A DNA stretch of 64,000 nucleotides, taken from Rhizobiaceae bacterium (GTDB lineage Bacteria > Pseudomonadota > Alphaproteobacteria > Rhizobiales > Rhizobiaceae). The notes below the pieces were generated by a model that worked only from the letters and a program-made list of their open reading frames with translations, was not told where the DNA came from and made no database searches. This document shows positions 17,263-26,048 of the stretch, one piece after another. How positions within the stretch are numbered: the first letter of the stretch is position 1; the number at the start of each line of letters is the position of its first letter. Location of the stretch: positions 1-64,000 of the forward strand of contig JARGOX010000010.1 of NCBI GenBank assembly GCA_029233925.1, read 5' to 3'. The translations under genes and the position numbers were made by a program.

Positions 17263-18009
17263 TTGAAAGACGGAACAACGAATGAGCGTAAAATGACAGT
17301 GAATCAGCTATCTGCAGCATTGACCAGCGTGCACGAGGAACAGTTTCGCCCCAGTGCGCAGGGATCGGCCGCAGCCCGGGTCTATGCCGGGATTCGCGCG
17401 CAGATCATCTCCCTTGAGTTGCAACCGCATTCCAACCTCGTTCGCACCGAAATTGCCGAAAGTTATGGAGTCAGCCAATCGCCGATCCGCGAGGCGATCC
17501 ACCGGCTTGAGCAGGAAGGATTGGTCGTTTCCTATCCGCAGTCGCGCACAGCCGTCGCCAAGATTGACGTCGACCATGCGCGAGAAACGCAGTTTCTCAG
17601 AGTTGCCATAGAACTGGAGGTCGCTCGCACTTTGGCAAAGATGGCGCAGCCAGACCTTTTGCGCCCGGCCCGCCGCATCCTTGCGATGCAGAAAATGGCC
17701 GGTGACGATCTGGACATTGATGAATTCACCTCGCTCGACAGACTGTTTCATCTATCGCTGGTAGAGCCTACGGGTTTTGTTGCTCTATACCATCTGGTGT
17801 CCAGCAGGTCGGGCCATATCGACCGGCTGCGTCGGCTCAATCTGCCAGATCCTGGCAAGATCGTTTCCGTGCTGCACCACCATGGGGAAATACTGGACGC
17901 CATCGCTGCGGGTGACCTGGCGCAGACGGAGAAGGCCGTGCGCGCGCATCTGGGCGGGACACTGGCGGCAGTTCCGCAGATCATGGAGCAATATCCGCAT
18001 TATTTTTGA
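17263..18009 (+). CDS. GntR-family regulator, FadR/FCD type
   Basis: The product is 248 aa from the TTG at 17263, which has GGAG eight bases upstream; an ATG at 17293 would shorten it by ten residues and has a weaker site, so the start is not settled. Residues 35-100 are the winged helix (RTEIAESYGVSQSPIREAIH, RLEQEGLVVSYPQSRTAVAK). Residues 110-235 are the all-helical FCD domain, which usually binds a metal and an organic acid. It probably controls its own operon and the SMP-30 gene through the palindromes at 14423-14445. Confidence 0.88.
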   Translation: MKDGTTNERKMTVNQLSAALTSVHEEQFRPSAQGSAAARVYAGIRAQIISLELQPHSNLVRTEIAESYGVSQSPIREAIHRLEQEGLVVSYPQSRTAVAKIDVDHARETQFLRVAIELEVARTLAKMAQPDLLRPARRILAMQKMAGDDLDIDEFTSLDRLFHLSLVEPTGFVALYHLVSSRSGHIDRLRRLNLPDPGKIVSVLHHHGEILDAIAAGDLAQTEKAVRAHLGGTLAAVPQIMEQYPHYF

Positions 18010-18086
18010 CCGAGGCGCTGCTGCCAAGCGGCAATTGCCTGAAAGACCGAGCGGTTCCGACCCTTTCGAACAAGAGGAACGACCTG

Positions 18087-18104
18087 ATGAGCATAGCCCC
18101 ATGA
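18087..18104 (+). other. Five-codon leader ORF overlapping the dehydratase start
   Basis: ATG AGC ATA GCC CCA TGA has GAGGAA seven bases upstream, the only good ribosome site here. Its stop overlaps the dehydratase ATG (18101) as ATGA. The dehydratase ATG itself has no site of its own, so ribosomes finishing this minicistron may re-start on it. Confidence 0.45.
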
Positions 18105-19834
18105 CCCGGAAAACGCCTTCGCAATTGCGCTCTGCGCGCTGGTTCGCTCCCGACGATCTGCGCAGCTTTGGCCATCGCTCACGAATGATGCAGCTTGGCT
18201 ACAGCGCGGAAGATTTCGTCGACAAGCCGCTGATCGGCGTGCTCAACACCTGGTCTGAACTCAACACCTGCCATGCACACTTTCGCGAACGGGTGCAGGA
18301 TGTGAAGCGCGGAATTGCTCAGGCTGGCGGCTTTGGTGTCGAAATGCCGTCCCTTTCGGTTGATGAGAGCTTCACCAAGCCGACCTCGATGCTCTACCGC
18401 AACATGTTGGCGATGGAGACCGAGGAGATGATCCGCTCGCATCCGCTTGATGGCGTCGTGCTGATGGGTGGTTGCGACAAGACCACGCCCGGTCTGGTCA
18501 TGGGGGCGCTTTCGGCGGGTGTGCCGATGATCTATCTGCCCGCAGGCCCCATGCTGCGTGGCAATTATGCCGGCAAGATTCTTGGCTCCGGTTCGGATGC
18601 CTGGAAATATTGGGACGAGCGCCGCGCCGGCAATATTTCAGATGAGGAATGGATCGGGGTGCAAGGCGGCATCGCCCGCTCGGCTGGCACCTGCATGACC
18701 ATGGGCACTGCCTCGACGATGACGGCGATTGCTGATGCGATGGGGCTGACTCTGCCTGGCGCATCCTCGATCCCGGCGGTAGATTCCAGCCACCAGCGCA
18801 TGGGCGCTTCTTGCGGAAGGCGCATCGTCGAGATGGTCTGGGAAGATCTGACACCGGACAAGATTGTCACGCCCGCCGCCTGCCGCAACGCCGCCATCGT
18901 TGCCATGGCCACCGGCTGTTCGACCAATGCAGTGGTCCATCTGATCGCTATGGCCCGGCGCGCTGGTGTTGCTTTGACGCTCGATGATCTTGACGCTCTC
19001 GGGCGGGTCACACCGCTGATCGCCAATGTCCGCCCGGCAGGCAAGGATTACCTGATGGAAGACTTCTACTATGCCGGTGGATTGCGTGCTTTGATGAAGC
19101 AGATCGAAGACCGTCTTGATTGCGCGGCAATGACGGTGACTGGCAAAACCATGGGTGAAAACCTCGAGGGCGCGCAGGTCTACAATGACGACGTCATCCG
19201 GCCGTTGTCCAACCCGGTGTATCAGGAAGGCTCGCTGGCGGTACTGCGCGGCAATCTGTGCCCCGATGGTTCCGTCATCAAACCGGCGGCCTGCGATCCA
19301 AAATTCCTTGTGCACGAGGGCCCGGCGCTGGTCTTTGACAATTATCCGGATATGAAGAAGGCCATTGATGATGAGGATCTCGATGTGACGCCAGACCACG
19401 TGCTGGTCCTGCGCAATGCCGGACCTCAAGGAGGGCCTGGTTTCCCGGAATGGGGAATGCTGCCGATCCCCAAGGCACTGATCAAGCAGGGGCACCGCGA
19501 CATGTTGCGGATTTCAGATGCGCGCATGTCGGGAACCTCCTACGGTGCCTGCGTGCTGCATGTGGCGCCGGAAAGCCATGTGGGTGGCCCGCTTGCCCTG
19601 CTGAAAACCGGTGACATAATTCGCCTTGACCTGCCCAGCCGACGCCTCGACATGCTGGTGGACGAAGCCGAACTTGCCCGCCGCCGCGCCGCATGGAAAG
19701 CCCCGGAATCTCGCTTCGAGCGCGGTTATGGCTATATCTTCAGTAAACATGTGACACAGGCTGATCAGGGCTGTGATTTTGACTTCCTGCAATCCGATTT
19801 CGGCCGCACCGCCGGTGACCCGGAGATTTTTTGA
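18101..19834 (+). CDS. IlvD/Edd-family sugar-acid dehydratase
   Basis: The product is 577 aa, close to L-arabonate and D-xylonate dehydratases. Three cysteines that ligate the iron-sulfur cluster are visible: in NTWSELNTCHAHFRERVQ, in LMGGCDKTTPGLVMGA and in RSAGTCMTMGTASTM. The C-terminal catalytic region GFPEWGMLPIPKAL and RISDARMSGTSYGACVLH is intact. It dehydrates an aldonic acid to a 2-keto-3-deoxy acid. Neighbours fit: TRAP importer, SMP-30 lactonase and an RraA-like aldolase seven bases downstream. Sugar-acid dehydratase is far likelier than branched-chain IlvD because of this context and of the RSARWFAPDDLRSFGHRSR start. Confidence 0.88.
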   Translation: MTRKTPSQLRSARWFAPDDLRSFGHRSRMMQLGYSAEDFVDKPLIGVLNTWSELNTCHAHFRERVQDVKRGIAQAGGFGVEMPSLSVDESFTKPTSMLYRNMLAMETEEMIRSHPLDGVVLMGGCDKTTPGLVMGALSAGVPMIYLPAGPMLRGNYAGKILGSGSDAWKYWDERRAGNISDEEWIGVQGGIARSAGTCMTMGTASTMTAIADAMGLTLPGASSIPAVDSSHQRMGASCGRRIVEMVWEDLTPDKIVTPAACRNAAIVAMATGCSTNAVVHLIAMARRAGVALTLDDLDALGRVTPLIANVRPAGKDYLMEDFYYAGGLRALMKQIEDRLDCAAMTVTGKTMGENLEGAQVYNDDVIRPLSNPVYQEGSLAVLRGNLCPDGSVIKPAACDPKFLVHEGPALVFDNYPDMKKAIDDEDLDVTPDHVLVLRNAGPQGGPGFPEWGMLPIPKALIKQGHRDMLRISDARMSGTSYGACVLHVAPESHVGGPLALLKTGDIIRLDLPSRRLDMLVDEAELARRRAAWKAPESRFERGYGYIFSKHVTQADQGCDFDFLQSDFGRTAGDPEIF

Positions 19835-19841
19835 GGGACCC

Positions 19842-20567
19842 ATGAGCGATTCCATTCTTTCCGACGAGATCCGCGCCAGGCTGAAAAAAGTGTCCACGGC
19901 CTCTGTGGCGACCGCGCTTTTCAAACGGGGCTTGCGCAACCAGTACATTCAGGGTGTCGTGCCGGTTTCAGCCAAGGATGAGACCATGGTCGGCCAGGCC
20001 TTCACCCTGCGCTATATTCCCGCCCGAGAGGACCGCAATCCGATCACGGTCTTTCAAAATCCCGACCACCCGCAGCGGGTGGCGATCGAGACATGCCCTC
20101 CCGGTTGGGTTCTTGTGATGGATGGGCGCAAGGACGCGCGCGCCGCGACCGCTGGCTCCATTTTGATCACGCGGCTTGCCCTGCGCGGGGCCGCAGGCGT
20201 CGTCTCCGACGCCGGCTTCCGGGACGCCGAGGGCATCGGCGCACTCGACATGCCTGCCTATTTTGCCCGGCCCTCAGCGCCAACGAACCTCATCCTCCAC
20301 GAAGCGCTTGATATCAACGTGCCGATCTCCTGCGGTGATGTCGCGGTGTTTCCCGGCGACGTCATGCTCGGCGACCGCGACGGCGTCATGGTCATCCCGG
20401 CGCATCTGGCCGATGAACTGGCCGATGAATGCACGAATATGGAAAGCTTCGAAGATTTCGTACTGGAACAGGTCAACGACGGCGCAGCGATCATCGGCCT
20501 CTATCCGCCGACCAAGCCAGAGCACCAGAAAAGTTTTGAGGAATGGCGCAAGCGTAACGGTCGATAG
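19842..20567 (+). CDS. RraA-like protein (HMG/CHA-aldolase superfamily)
   Basis: The product is 241 aa from the ATG at 19842, seven bases after the dehydratase stop, with GAGGGACCC before it. The conserved core GSILITRLALRGAAGVVSDA, then GFRDAEGI, holds the Arg-Asp pair used for substrate and metal binding in 4-hydroxy-4-methyl-2-oxoglutarate aldolase and related RraA-fold enzymes; GDRDGVMVIPAHLADELADE is also typical. In this setting it is more likely a pyruvate-releasing aldolase or 2-keto-3-deoxy-acid enzyme than an RNase E inhibitor. The reaction is inferred. Confidence 0.82.
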   Translation: MSDSILSDEIRARLKKVSTASVATALFKRGLRNQYIQGVVPVSAKDETMVGQAFTLRYIPAREDRNPITVFQNPDHPQRVAIETCPPGWVLVMDGRKDARAATAGSILITRLALRGAAGVVSDAGFRDAEGIGALDMPAYFARPSAPTNLILHEALDINVPISCGDVAVFPGDVMLGDRDGVMVIPAHLADELADECTNMESFEDFVLEQVNDGAAIIGLYPPTKPEHQKSFEEWRKRNGR

Positions 20568-20691
20568 GCAATGGATGGGTAACGTCAGTACCGGTCAACG
20601 GGGCTGATGCGATCAAAAGTGCCGCCAACCTTTGTGCTATCTGCTCTGCCATTCATGATGACTTCACATTCAGCGAAATAAATACAATCAA

Positions 20692-21702
20692 CTAAAACCC
20701 CGGCCCAAGAAACCACAGACCAGCGAAAATGAAGGCTGCAAGAAATACGGTTTCCGAGACCAGCAGTCCTATGGCTGGCAGGCCCACTTTCAAGGTTTCA
20801 CGCAGCGATGTTTTCATCCCGACGCCTGCAATGGCGGTCAAAAGGGCCCATCTGGACACAGTCGCCGCCATTTCGCTGATTTCGTCCGGAACAAGGCCAA
20901 AGGATTTGGCTGTTGCAAAGACGATGAATACAGCAACAAAGGCCGGCAGCAGAGGTGGTCGTTTGGAAAGATCATCAGAAGAACGCCCTGCCGCGCGAAC
21001 CACGATCGATGCGACCAGGACAATCGGCGCCAGCATGGCGACCCTGAGCAGTTTCACGAAAGTTGCGACTTCGCCAGCCTCGTCGGAAATTGAAAAGCCC
21101 GCGCCGACCACCTGAGCGACGTCGTGGATCGTCGCTCCGATAAAGATACCTGCGGAATGATTATCCATCCCGATATCCGATATGCCGATCGGGTAGAGGA
21201 TCATTGCAAGGGTCGAAAGCAGGGTTACGCCTACAACCGTGAACACAAGTCGCTGTTCGGATTTGTCATCCTTGGGCAGGATGGCAGCAATCGCCATTGC
21301 CGCCGATGCCCCGCAGATCGCCACGGCACCTGCCGACAAAAAAGAGAACCGACGGCGAAATCCAAAGAACCGTCCTACAAGCATGCCAAAGGCGATGGTG
21401 AGGATGACCCCGCCGATGACCATGCCGACAATCGGCCAGCCCAGCTCCTGGGTCATGCCAAGACTGATCCGCAGTCCCAGCAGGGCAACCCCGAAACGCA
21501 AGATCGTACGGGCCGAAAAGGCGATACCTTCGACGCAACGGCCTTCTTCCGACAGAAAGTTCAATGCTATGCCAAACAGCAAGGCCATGAGCATTGCCGG
21601 TGCGCCGTAGTGTTCGGCTATGAATTGTCCGGCCAGAGCGATAAGGGCGGCGACAAGAAAGCCGGGAAATATCGCGTGGAGCTTCGATTGCAATTGTTGC
21701 AT
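20692..21702 (-). CDS. YeiH/PSE-family putative sulfate (sulfite) exporter
   Basis: The product is 336 aa with about ten membrane helices (PGFLVAALIALAGQFIAEHY first; AGAVAICGASAAMAIAAILP is the most conserved segment). It belongs to the UPF0324/YeiH group, called the putative sulfate exporter family. It lies at the end of the DHPS/sulfolactate operon, 25 bases after the ComC-like gene. SuyAB releases sulfite in the cytoplasm, so export of sulfite is the obvious role, comparable to other exporters found in sulfonate clusters. Substrate is inferred from context. Confidence 0.85.
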   Translation of the reverse strand: MQQLQSKLHAIFPGFLVAALIALAGQFIAEHYGAPAMLMALLFGIALNFLSEEGRCVEGIAFSARTILRFGVALLGLRISLGMTQELGWPIVGMVIGGVILTIAFGMLVGRFFGFRRRFSFLSAGAVAICGASAAMAIAAILPKDDKSEQRLVFTVVGVTLLSTLAMILYPIGISDIGMDNHSAGIFIGATIHDVAQVVGAGFSISDEAGEVATFVKLLRVAMLAPIVLVASIVVRAAGRSSDDLSKRPPLLPAFVAVFIVFATAKSFGLVPDEISEMAATVSRWALLTAIAGVGMKTSLRETLKVGLPAIGLLVSETVFLAAFIFAGLWFLGPGF

Positions 21703-21727
21703 TTTGTTCCTTTCCGGCGTGCGGCGA

Positions 21728-22735
21728 TCATGTCACCAGCATCGCGCGGATGTCTGTCAGATAGTGTGCGGGCACCAGCAGCCCGTTCTTGTGCGCGTCG
21801 TCGCGTGCATTCAGCCGCCGCTCGCCTGGCAGACGTGTGCCCTCCAGAGCGCTGATGTGCGCAAGCAGGCTTTCAAGACGCATCAGGAAGCCGTCGCGCC
21901 GTCTGGATGGATCAATGGCAATCAGAAACTGTCCGACAGCTGGCGGTGGCCCGTCTGCGGTAAAGAAGGAACTGGCCTCGTGGCTGAACTGGCTTCCTGT
22001 AAGGGCGGCAGCCAATATTTCAACCATCAGTGCAAGCGATGTGCCTTTGGCATCGCCAATGGGCAACATTGTTCCCTCCAGTGCCGCCTGAGGGTCCGTT
22101 GTCGGCTGACCGGAGGCATCAAGCGCCCATCCCGAAGGAATGGACGTGCCGGATTTCCTGGCATGCATGACTTTTCCGCGTGCGACCCTGGAGAGCGAAA
22201 GGTCGATCACCAGAGCAGGGGCATCTTGCCGTGGAGCGGCAAAGGCGATCGGATTTGTACCAAAAACCGGCACGTTTGATCCCCAGGGTGCAATGGCCTT
22301 TGGCCCATTGACCATCATCAGTCCGATCATGCCGGCATCAGCCACTTTCTCGACATGATAGGCGAGGGACCCGCAATGGTGGGAATTGAAAACCGACATC
22401 AGGGCCATGCCATGCTGCCTGGCGGTTTGAATACCCTGTGCAATGGATTCATCAAGAGCGGGATAGGCAAGTCCGTAGTCGGCGTTGGTCCTGACGGCCG
22501 TGTCATTTTCCTTCACGCTCGAGATCCGGGCATTCCGGTTGATCTTGCCGCTGCGGATCTGCGCAATATAGTCACCCGCCCGGGAGAACCCGTGTCCCGA
22601 TTGCCCTTCGGCCTCGGCGGCAACCAAGGCACTGGAAACCGAGCGTGCAGCCGTCTCACTGATTCCACTTGCCAGAAAGGCCCGGTAGAGCAGCAGTTCG
22701 CATTCAGCGATGCTGAGACGTTCAACATTTTCCAT
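21728..22735 (-). CDS. comC: Malate/L-lactate dehydrogenase-like enzyme, ComC-type sulfolactate dehydrogenase
   Basis: The product is 335 aa from the ATG at 22735 (GGAA six bases upstream); an in-frame start at 22783 has no better support. It is the Ldh_2 fold, different from classical Rossmann dehydrogenases, with SHHCGSLAYHVEKVADAGMI and GLMMVNGPKAIAPWG (cofactor and substrate loop) visible. In sulfonate clusters this family member is ComC, the NAD(P)-dependent (R)-sulfolactate/sulfopyruvate dehydrogenase. It follows suyB in the operon. Family certain; the sulfolactate role is inferred from the neighbours. Confidence 0.82.
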   Translation of the reverse strand: MENVERLSIAECELLLYRAFLASGISETAARSVSSALVAAEAEGQSGHGFSRAGDYIAQIRSGKINRNARISSVKENDTAVRTNADYGLAYPALDESIAQGIQTARQHGMALMSVFNSHHCGSLAYHVEKVADAGMIGLMMVNGPKAIAPWGSNVPVFGTNPIAFAAPRQDAPALVIDLSLSRVARGKVMHARKSGTSIPSGWALDASGQPTTDPQAALEGTMLPIGDAKGTSLALMVEILAAALTGSQFSHEASSFFTADGPPPAVGQFLIAIDPSRRRDGFLMRLESLLAHISALEGTRLPGERRLNARDDAHKNGLLVPAHYLTDIRAMLVT

Positions 22736-22792
22736 GACGTTCCATTGTTCGGAGAGGGTGGCCACCTTGAAGATGGCCACCATGAAGGAAAA

Positions 22793-23971
22793 TCAGGCGC
22801 TTCGATAGTACTTGGTCATCGAAAATTCACGGTGACCCAGAGCTTCGGCGGCCGTGTTGCGACCGTTCGCCGTGCGGCATATCATTTCGATCAGTTCGTC
22901 GCCGGCCTGATCAATCGTCATGTCACGACGCAGAATGCCCGAAACGTCCACATCAACGTGTTCGCTCATGGTGCGCACTGTCCGCGGGTTCGCCGTGATC
23001 TTGATCACAGGCACAATCGGATTGCCGATCACGTTGCCCTGACCCGTCGGGAAGGTGTGCAGAACGTAACCACCGGCGGCCATCAATGTCACACATTCAG
23101 CCGCAGCCGAAGACGAGTCCATGAAGTAAAGACCCATGCCCGATTGCGGTGCTTCTGCCGGCTCCAGAATATCGATGTACTGTGAGGTGCGGCCGATCTT
23201 TTCCAGATTGCCGAGCGCCTTTTCCTCAATCGTCGTCAAGCCGCCTTCGATATTGCCTTTGGTTGGCTGGCTATCGGACAGGTCGTCGGTCTGATTCGCA
23301 AAGATCACCTCTTCCGAATAGGCCTTCCACATCTTGTACCAGCGCTCGCCAACCTCTTCGTTGATTGCCCGCTTTTTGCAGATATGTTCCGCACCGGTAA
23401 TTTCCGATGTTTCGCCAAAGCAGCCATAGATGCCGTGCGGCAACAGCTTGTCGTACATATTGCCGACCGTCGGGCAGGACCCCAGACCTGTTGTCGTGTC
23501 GGACTCACCGCATTTGGTCGAGATCCACAGATCGCTGATCGAACATTCCTCACGCTGCAATTCGGATGCATAATGCACCATGTCCTTTGCCGCGCGCGAT
23601 GCGTTCATGATGGTTTTCAGATCGCCGTTTTGCTCGATCGAGAAGCCCTGAACAGGCTTTCCAGTCGCTGCAATGCCGTCGACGACCTTTTGCGTCCAGC
23701 CCGGTTCGATGCCGATGACGACAACAGCTGCAACATTGGGGTTGCACCCGGTGCCGATGATGGTGCGAAAGTGCACGTCAAGGTCGATGCCAAACTGCAA
23801 ACGGCCATAGGCGTGCGGAATCGCTAGGGTGCCCTTGATGTTGTTTGCAACAGCTTCACAGGCTGCGTTCGAAATATCATCCAGTGGCAGGATCAACACG
23901 TGGTTGCGTACACCGACACGTCCGTTGTCGCGTCTGTAGCCCTGGATCGTCACTTTTGAGAGGTCTGTCAT
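22793..23971 (-). CDS. suyB: (R)-sulfolactate sulfo-lyase large subunit
   Basis: The product is 392 aa from the ATG at 23971, with AAGGATAA seven bases upstream; the longer open frame runs back through suyA and is not coding. It is a UxaA-family large subunit (altronate dehydratase-like), with [19 protein letters not shown] at the start, the cysteine-containing [10 protein letters not shown], and [19 protein letters not shown], which carry iron-sulfur or metal ligands. With SuyA it splits (R)-3-sulfolactate into pyruvate and sulfite. Only 11 bases separate it from suyA. Confidence 0.88.
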   Translation of the reverse strand: MTDLSKVTIQGYRRDNGRVGVRNHVLILPLDDISNAACEAVANNIKGTLAIPHAYGRLQFGIDLDVHFRTIIGTGCNPNVAAVVVIGIEPGWTQKVVDGIAATGKPVQGFSIEQNGDLKTIMNASRAAKDMVHYASELQREECSISDLWISTKCGESDTTTGLGSCPTVGNMYDKLLPHGIYGCFGETSEITGAEHICKKRAINEEVGERWYKMWKAYSEEVIFANQTDDLSDSQPTKGNIEGGLTTIEEKALGNLEKIGRTSQYIDILEPAEAPQSGMGLYFMDSSSAAAECVTLMAAGGYVLHTFPTGQGNVIGNPIVPVIKITANPRTVRTMSEHVDVDVSGILRRDMTIDQAGDELIEMICRTANGRNTAAEALGHREFSMTKYYRSA

Positions 23972-23982
23972 GGTCGTTATCC

Positions 23983-24273
23983 TTACCAGCGCTTGGTTTT
24001 GCAATTTTGCGTGTGCAGGTGATGGCCTTTTTTGACATCGGCAGTCATGATGCCGATGTCTTCGCCGTATTTGAATACGGTGTCGCCCTTGGCTAGGTCC
24101 TTCAGCGCGATCTTGTGGCCGATGGGGACAGCCTCGAGCGCGGTCAGCCGAAAGGTCGAATTGTCGTGTGTGACACACACAAGCATATCAGTGTTGGCTT
24201 CCAGCCCTTCGACAACAACAACTCCAACGCTGTCGCCTTGTTCATGCACCAACAGATGCGGGATTTCAGACAT
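23983..24273 (-). CDS. suyA: (R)-sulfolactate sulfo-lyase small subunit
   Basis: The product is 96 aa, an SAF-domain protein ([39 protein letters not shown]) equivalent to the N-terminal part of altronate dehydratase. Its end [10 protein letters not shown] is characteristic of this UxaA small-subunit group. It pairs with SuyB. The start codon abuts the stop of the zinc dehydrogenase gene (TGA then ATG), so translation is probably coupled. The SuyA call rests on size, motif and pairing with suyB inside a DHPS operon. Confidence 0.87.
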   Translation of the reverse strand: MSEIPHLLVHEQGDSVGVVVVEGLEANTDMLVCVTHDNSTFRLTALEAVPIGHKIALKDLAKGDTVFKYGEDIGIMTADVKKGHHLHTQNCKTKRW

Positions 24274-25281
24274 TCAAGTCTCCATTTCCAGGTTAGGTTT
24301 GAGAATAATTTTCGGGGAGGCCGTCTTGCCGGCACGTATGTCGGCAAAAGCAGCCAATCCGTCAGACAGCAAGCGGCTTTCTGTCCAATCAAGGGCGCCC
24401 AGACGCCCGTCATAGATCGCTTGTGCTGTCTGACGAAAATCTTCGGCAGTATAGGTATAGGTGCCGATAAAAGTGATTTCCTGAAGTGTCATTCGGCGTA
24501 TATCAAGGCCGCCGTCGCTCTGACCCAGACCGATATGTGCTATGACACCGCCGGGCCGCGCGCGGTCGGAGGCCGTGGCTCGCGTCTCGGCATAGCCCAC
24601 ACCGTCAATGACGATGTCGAAAAACGCATCTTCGCCGATCGCTGCGGCCTCGCGCGCATCCTGACCGCAATTGTGTTTGAGAAAATCCCGGCGCAGGCTG
24701 TTCGGCTCGACGATGATGACATCTGTGATGCCCTGCGCGGCAAGACTGAGCGCGGCGCCAAGACCGATCGCACCGCCGCCCAGAACAAGGGCGCGCATTG
24801 GCGTGTCCTGTTCAACCAGGATGCGACGGGCCTCCCGCACGGCATGCCAGCCACAGGCGATGGGTTCCGCCAGCGCGGCCCTTTCAAGTGTCATATGATC
24901 GGGAACCGTTACAAGATTGCTTTGCGGAATGGCCAGAAGTTCGGCAAAGCCGCCCTGCCGTGGCTCCATCGAGATGATCTGACGGTCTGGGCAAATGTTG
25001 TCGCGCCCCGATTTGCAGGCCGCACAGGCTCCACAGGTCACCAGAGGGTTGACCGTGACCCGTTCACCGGCGCGTTGGCCGCCTTGCACGATGCCCGCCG
25101 CTTCATGACCAAGTATCAGCGGCGCCGGGCGGCGTTCGTCATGGCCGAGAAATGCATGCATGTCAGAGCCGCAGATGCCAATGCTTTCAACCCGGACAAT
25201 CACCTCGCCGTCGCGCGCGACGGGATCAGGAACATTTGTGTATTCGAGCGTCTCTGGCCCGCTGTAAACAAGTGCCTTCAT
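24274..25281 (-). CDS. hpsP: Zinc-dependent alcohol dehydrogenase of the DHPS operon
   Basis: The product is 335 aa from the ATG at 25281, which overlaps the stop of the SDR gene as ATGA. The catalytic zinc site is in SIGICGSDMHAFLGHDERR and LILGHEAAGIV; the structural zinc loop is CGACAACKSGRDNICPD; the cofactor motif is LVLGGGAIGLGAALSLAA. In DHPS operons two 2-dehydrogenases, HpsO and HpsP, interconvert the two DHPS enantiomers through a ketone. The assignment of this zinc enzyme to P rather than O is by analogy and could be reversed. Confidence 0.8.
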   Translation of the reverse strand: MKALVYSGPETLEYTNVPDPVARDGEVIVRVESIGICGSDMHAFLGHDERRPAPLILGHEAAGIVQGGQRAGERVTVNPLVTCGACAACKSGRDNICPDRQIISMEPRQGGFAELLAIPQSNLVTVPDHMTLERAALAEPIACGWHAVREARRILVEQDTPMRALVLGGGAIGLGAALSLAAQGITDVIIVEPNSLRRDFLKHNCGQDAREAAAIGEDAFFDIVIDGVGYAETRATASDRARPGGVIAHIGLGQSDGGLDIRRMTLQEITFIGTYTYTAEDFRQTAQAIYDGRLGALDWTESRLLSDGLAAFADIRAGKTASPKIILKPNLEMET

Positions 25282-26048
25282 TTGGATGTGAACCCTCCGT
25301 CGATCATGATCGTCTGACCGGTGACATAGGCTGAAGCGTCGGAACACAGGAACAGTATCGGTCCGTCGATATCCTGCGGTTCGCCGTTGCGCCCGATGCA
25401 GGTTTGCGCAGCGTTGCGCGCGGCCCGCTCCGGGTTTGAAAAGACAGCTGCTGTCAGTTCCGTTCGGAAAAACCCAGGTCCGATGGCGTTGATATTGATG
25501 CCATGGGATGACCAGGCCTCCGCCATGGCGCGGGTCAGTTGGGAGACGCCGGCCTTTGACGCGCCATAGGACAATCCGCCGGGAAAGGCCCGGGTGGATT
25601 GCAGCGATGCAAAATTGACGATCCGGCCCCAACCCTTGGTTTTCATTGGCGCAACAAGGTGTTGGCTCAGAAAGAATGGCGCTGCCAGGTTGAGGTCAAG
25701 TGTCAGGTCCCAGCTTTCCGGCGTCACGTCATCGGCAGCCTGCCGTGTGTTGATCCCGGCGGCATGAACCAGAATGTCCGGCGCCCCGAAGGGGTCGGCA
25801 ATCTTTTGTGCCAGATCCGCAAGCCCGGCCCGGTCCGCCAGATCATGGACAATGGAATAGGTCTCGCCAGTTGATTCAGCTTCCCATTCAGCAAGCTGGT
25901 CAGAGCGGCGCGCCACGCCCACGACCTGCGCACCGGCTGCCGCCAGAACCAGGGCAGCACGTCGCCCCAGCCCCGAGCTGGCGCCCGTCACACAGGCGAT
26001 TTTGCCCGTGAAGTCAAAAAGTTCTGTCAGGGGCAATGGATTACTCAT
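25278..26048 (-). CDS. hpsO: Short-chain dehydrogenase of the DHPS operon
   Basis: The product is 256 aa, a classical SDR: cofactor motif CVTGASSGLGRRAALVLAAA, then the catalytic Ser in NFASLQSTRAFPGGLSY and the YxxxK in SYGASKAGVSQLTRAMAEAW. It overlaps the end of hpsN by eight bases and the start of the zinc dehydrogenase by four. Expected role: oxidation or reduction at C2 of DHPS, working with the zinc enzyme as an enantiomer-converting pair so that HpsN sees the (R) form. The enantiomer it handles cannot be told from sequence. Confidence 0.8.
   Translation of the reverse strand: MSNPLPLTELFDFTGKIACVTGASSGLGRRAALVLAAAGAQVVGVARRSDQLAEWEAESTGETYSIVHDLADRAGLADLAQKIADPFGAPDILVHAAGINTRQAADDVTPESWDLTLDLNLAAPFFLSQHLVAPMKTKGWGRIVNFASLQSTRAFPGGLSYGASKAGVSQLTRAMAEAWSSHGININAIGPGFFRTELTAAVFSNPERAARNAAQTCIGRNGEPQDIDGPILFLCSDASAYVTGQTIMIDGGFTSK

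Noticed and set aside
18101-19834. Housekeeping IlvD (branched-chain amino acids)
   Set aside because: The operon holds a TRAP importer, GntR regulator and RraA-like protein, and no ilv genes; the N-terminus fits the sugar-acid group.
24115-25317. 400-codon plus-strand frame opposite the zinc dehydrogenase
   Set aside because: The minus strand shows complete zinc and cofactor motifs; the plus frame has none.
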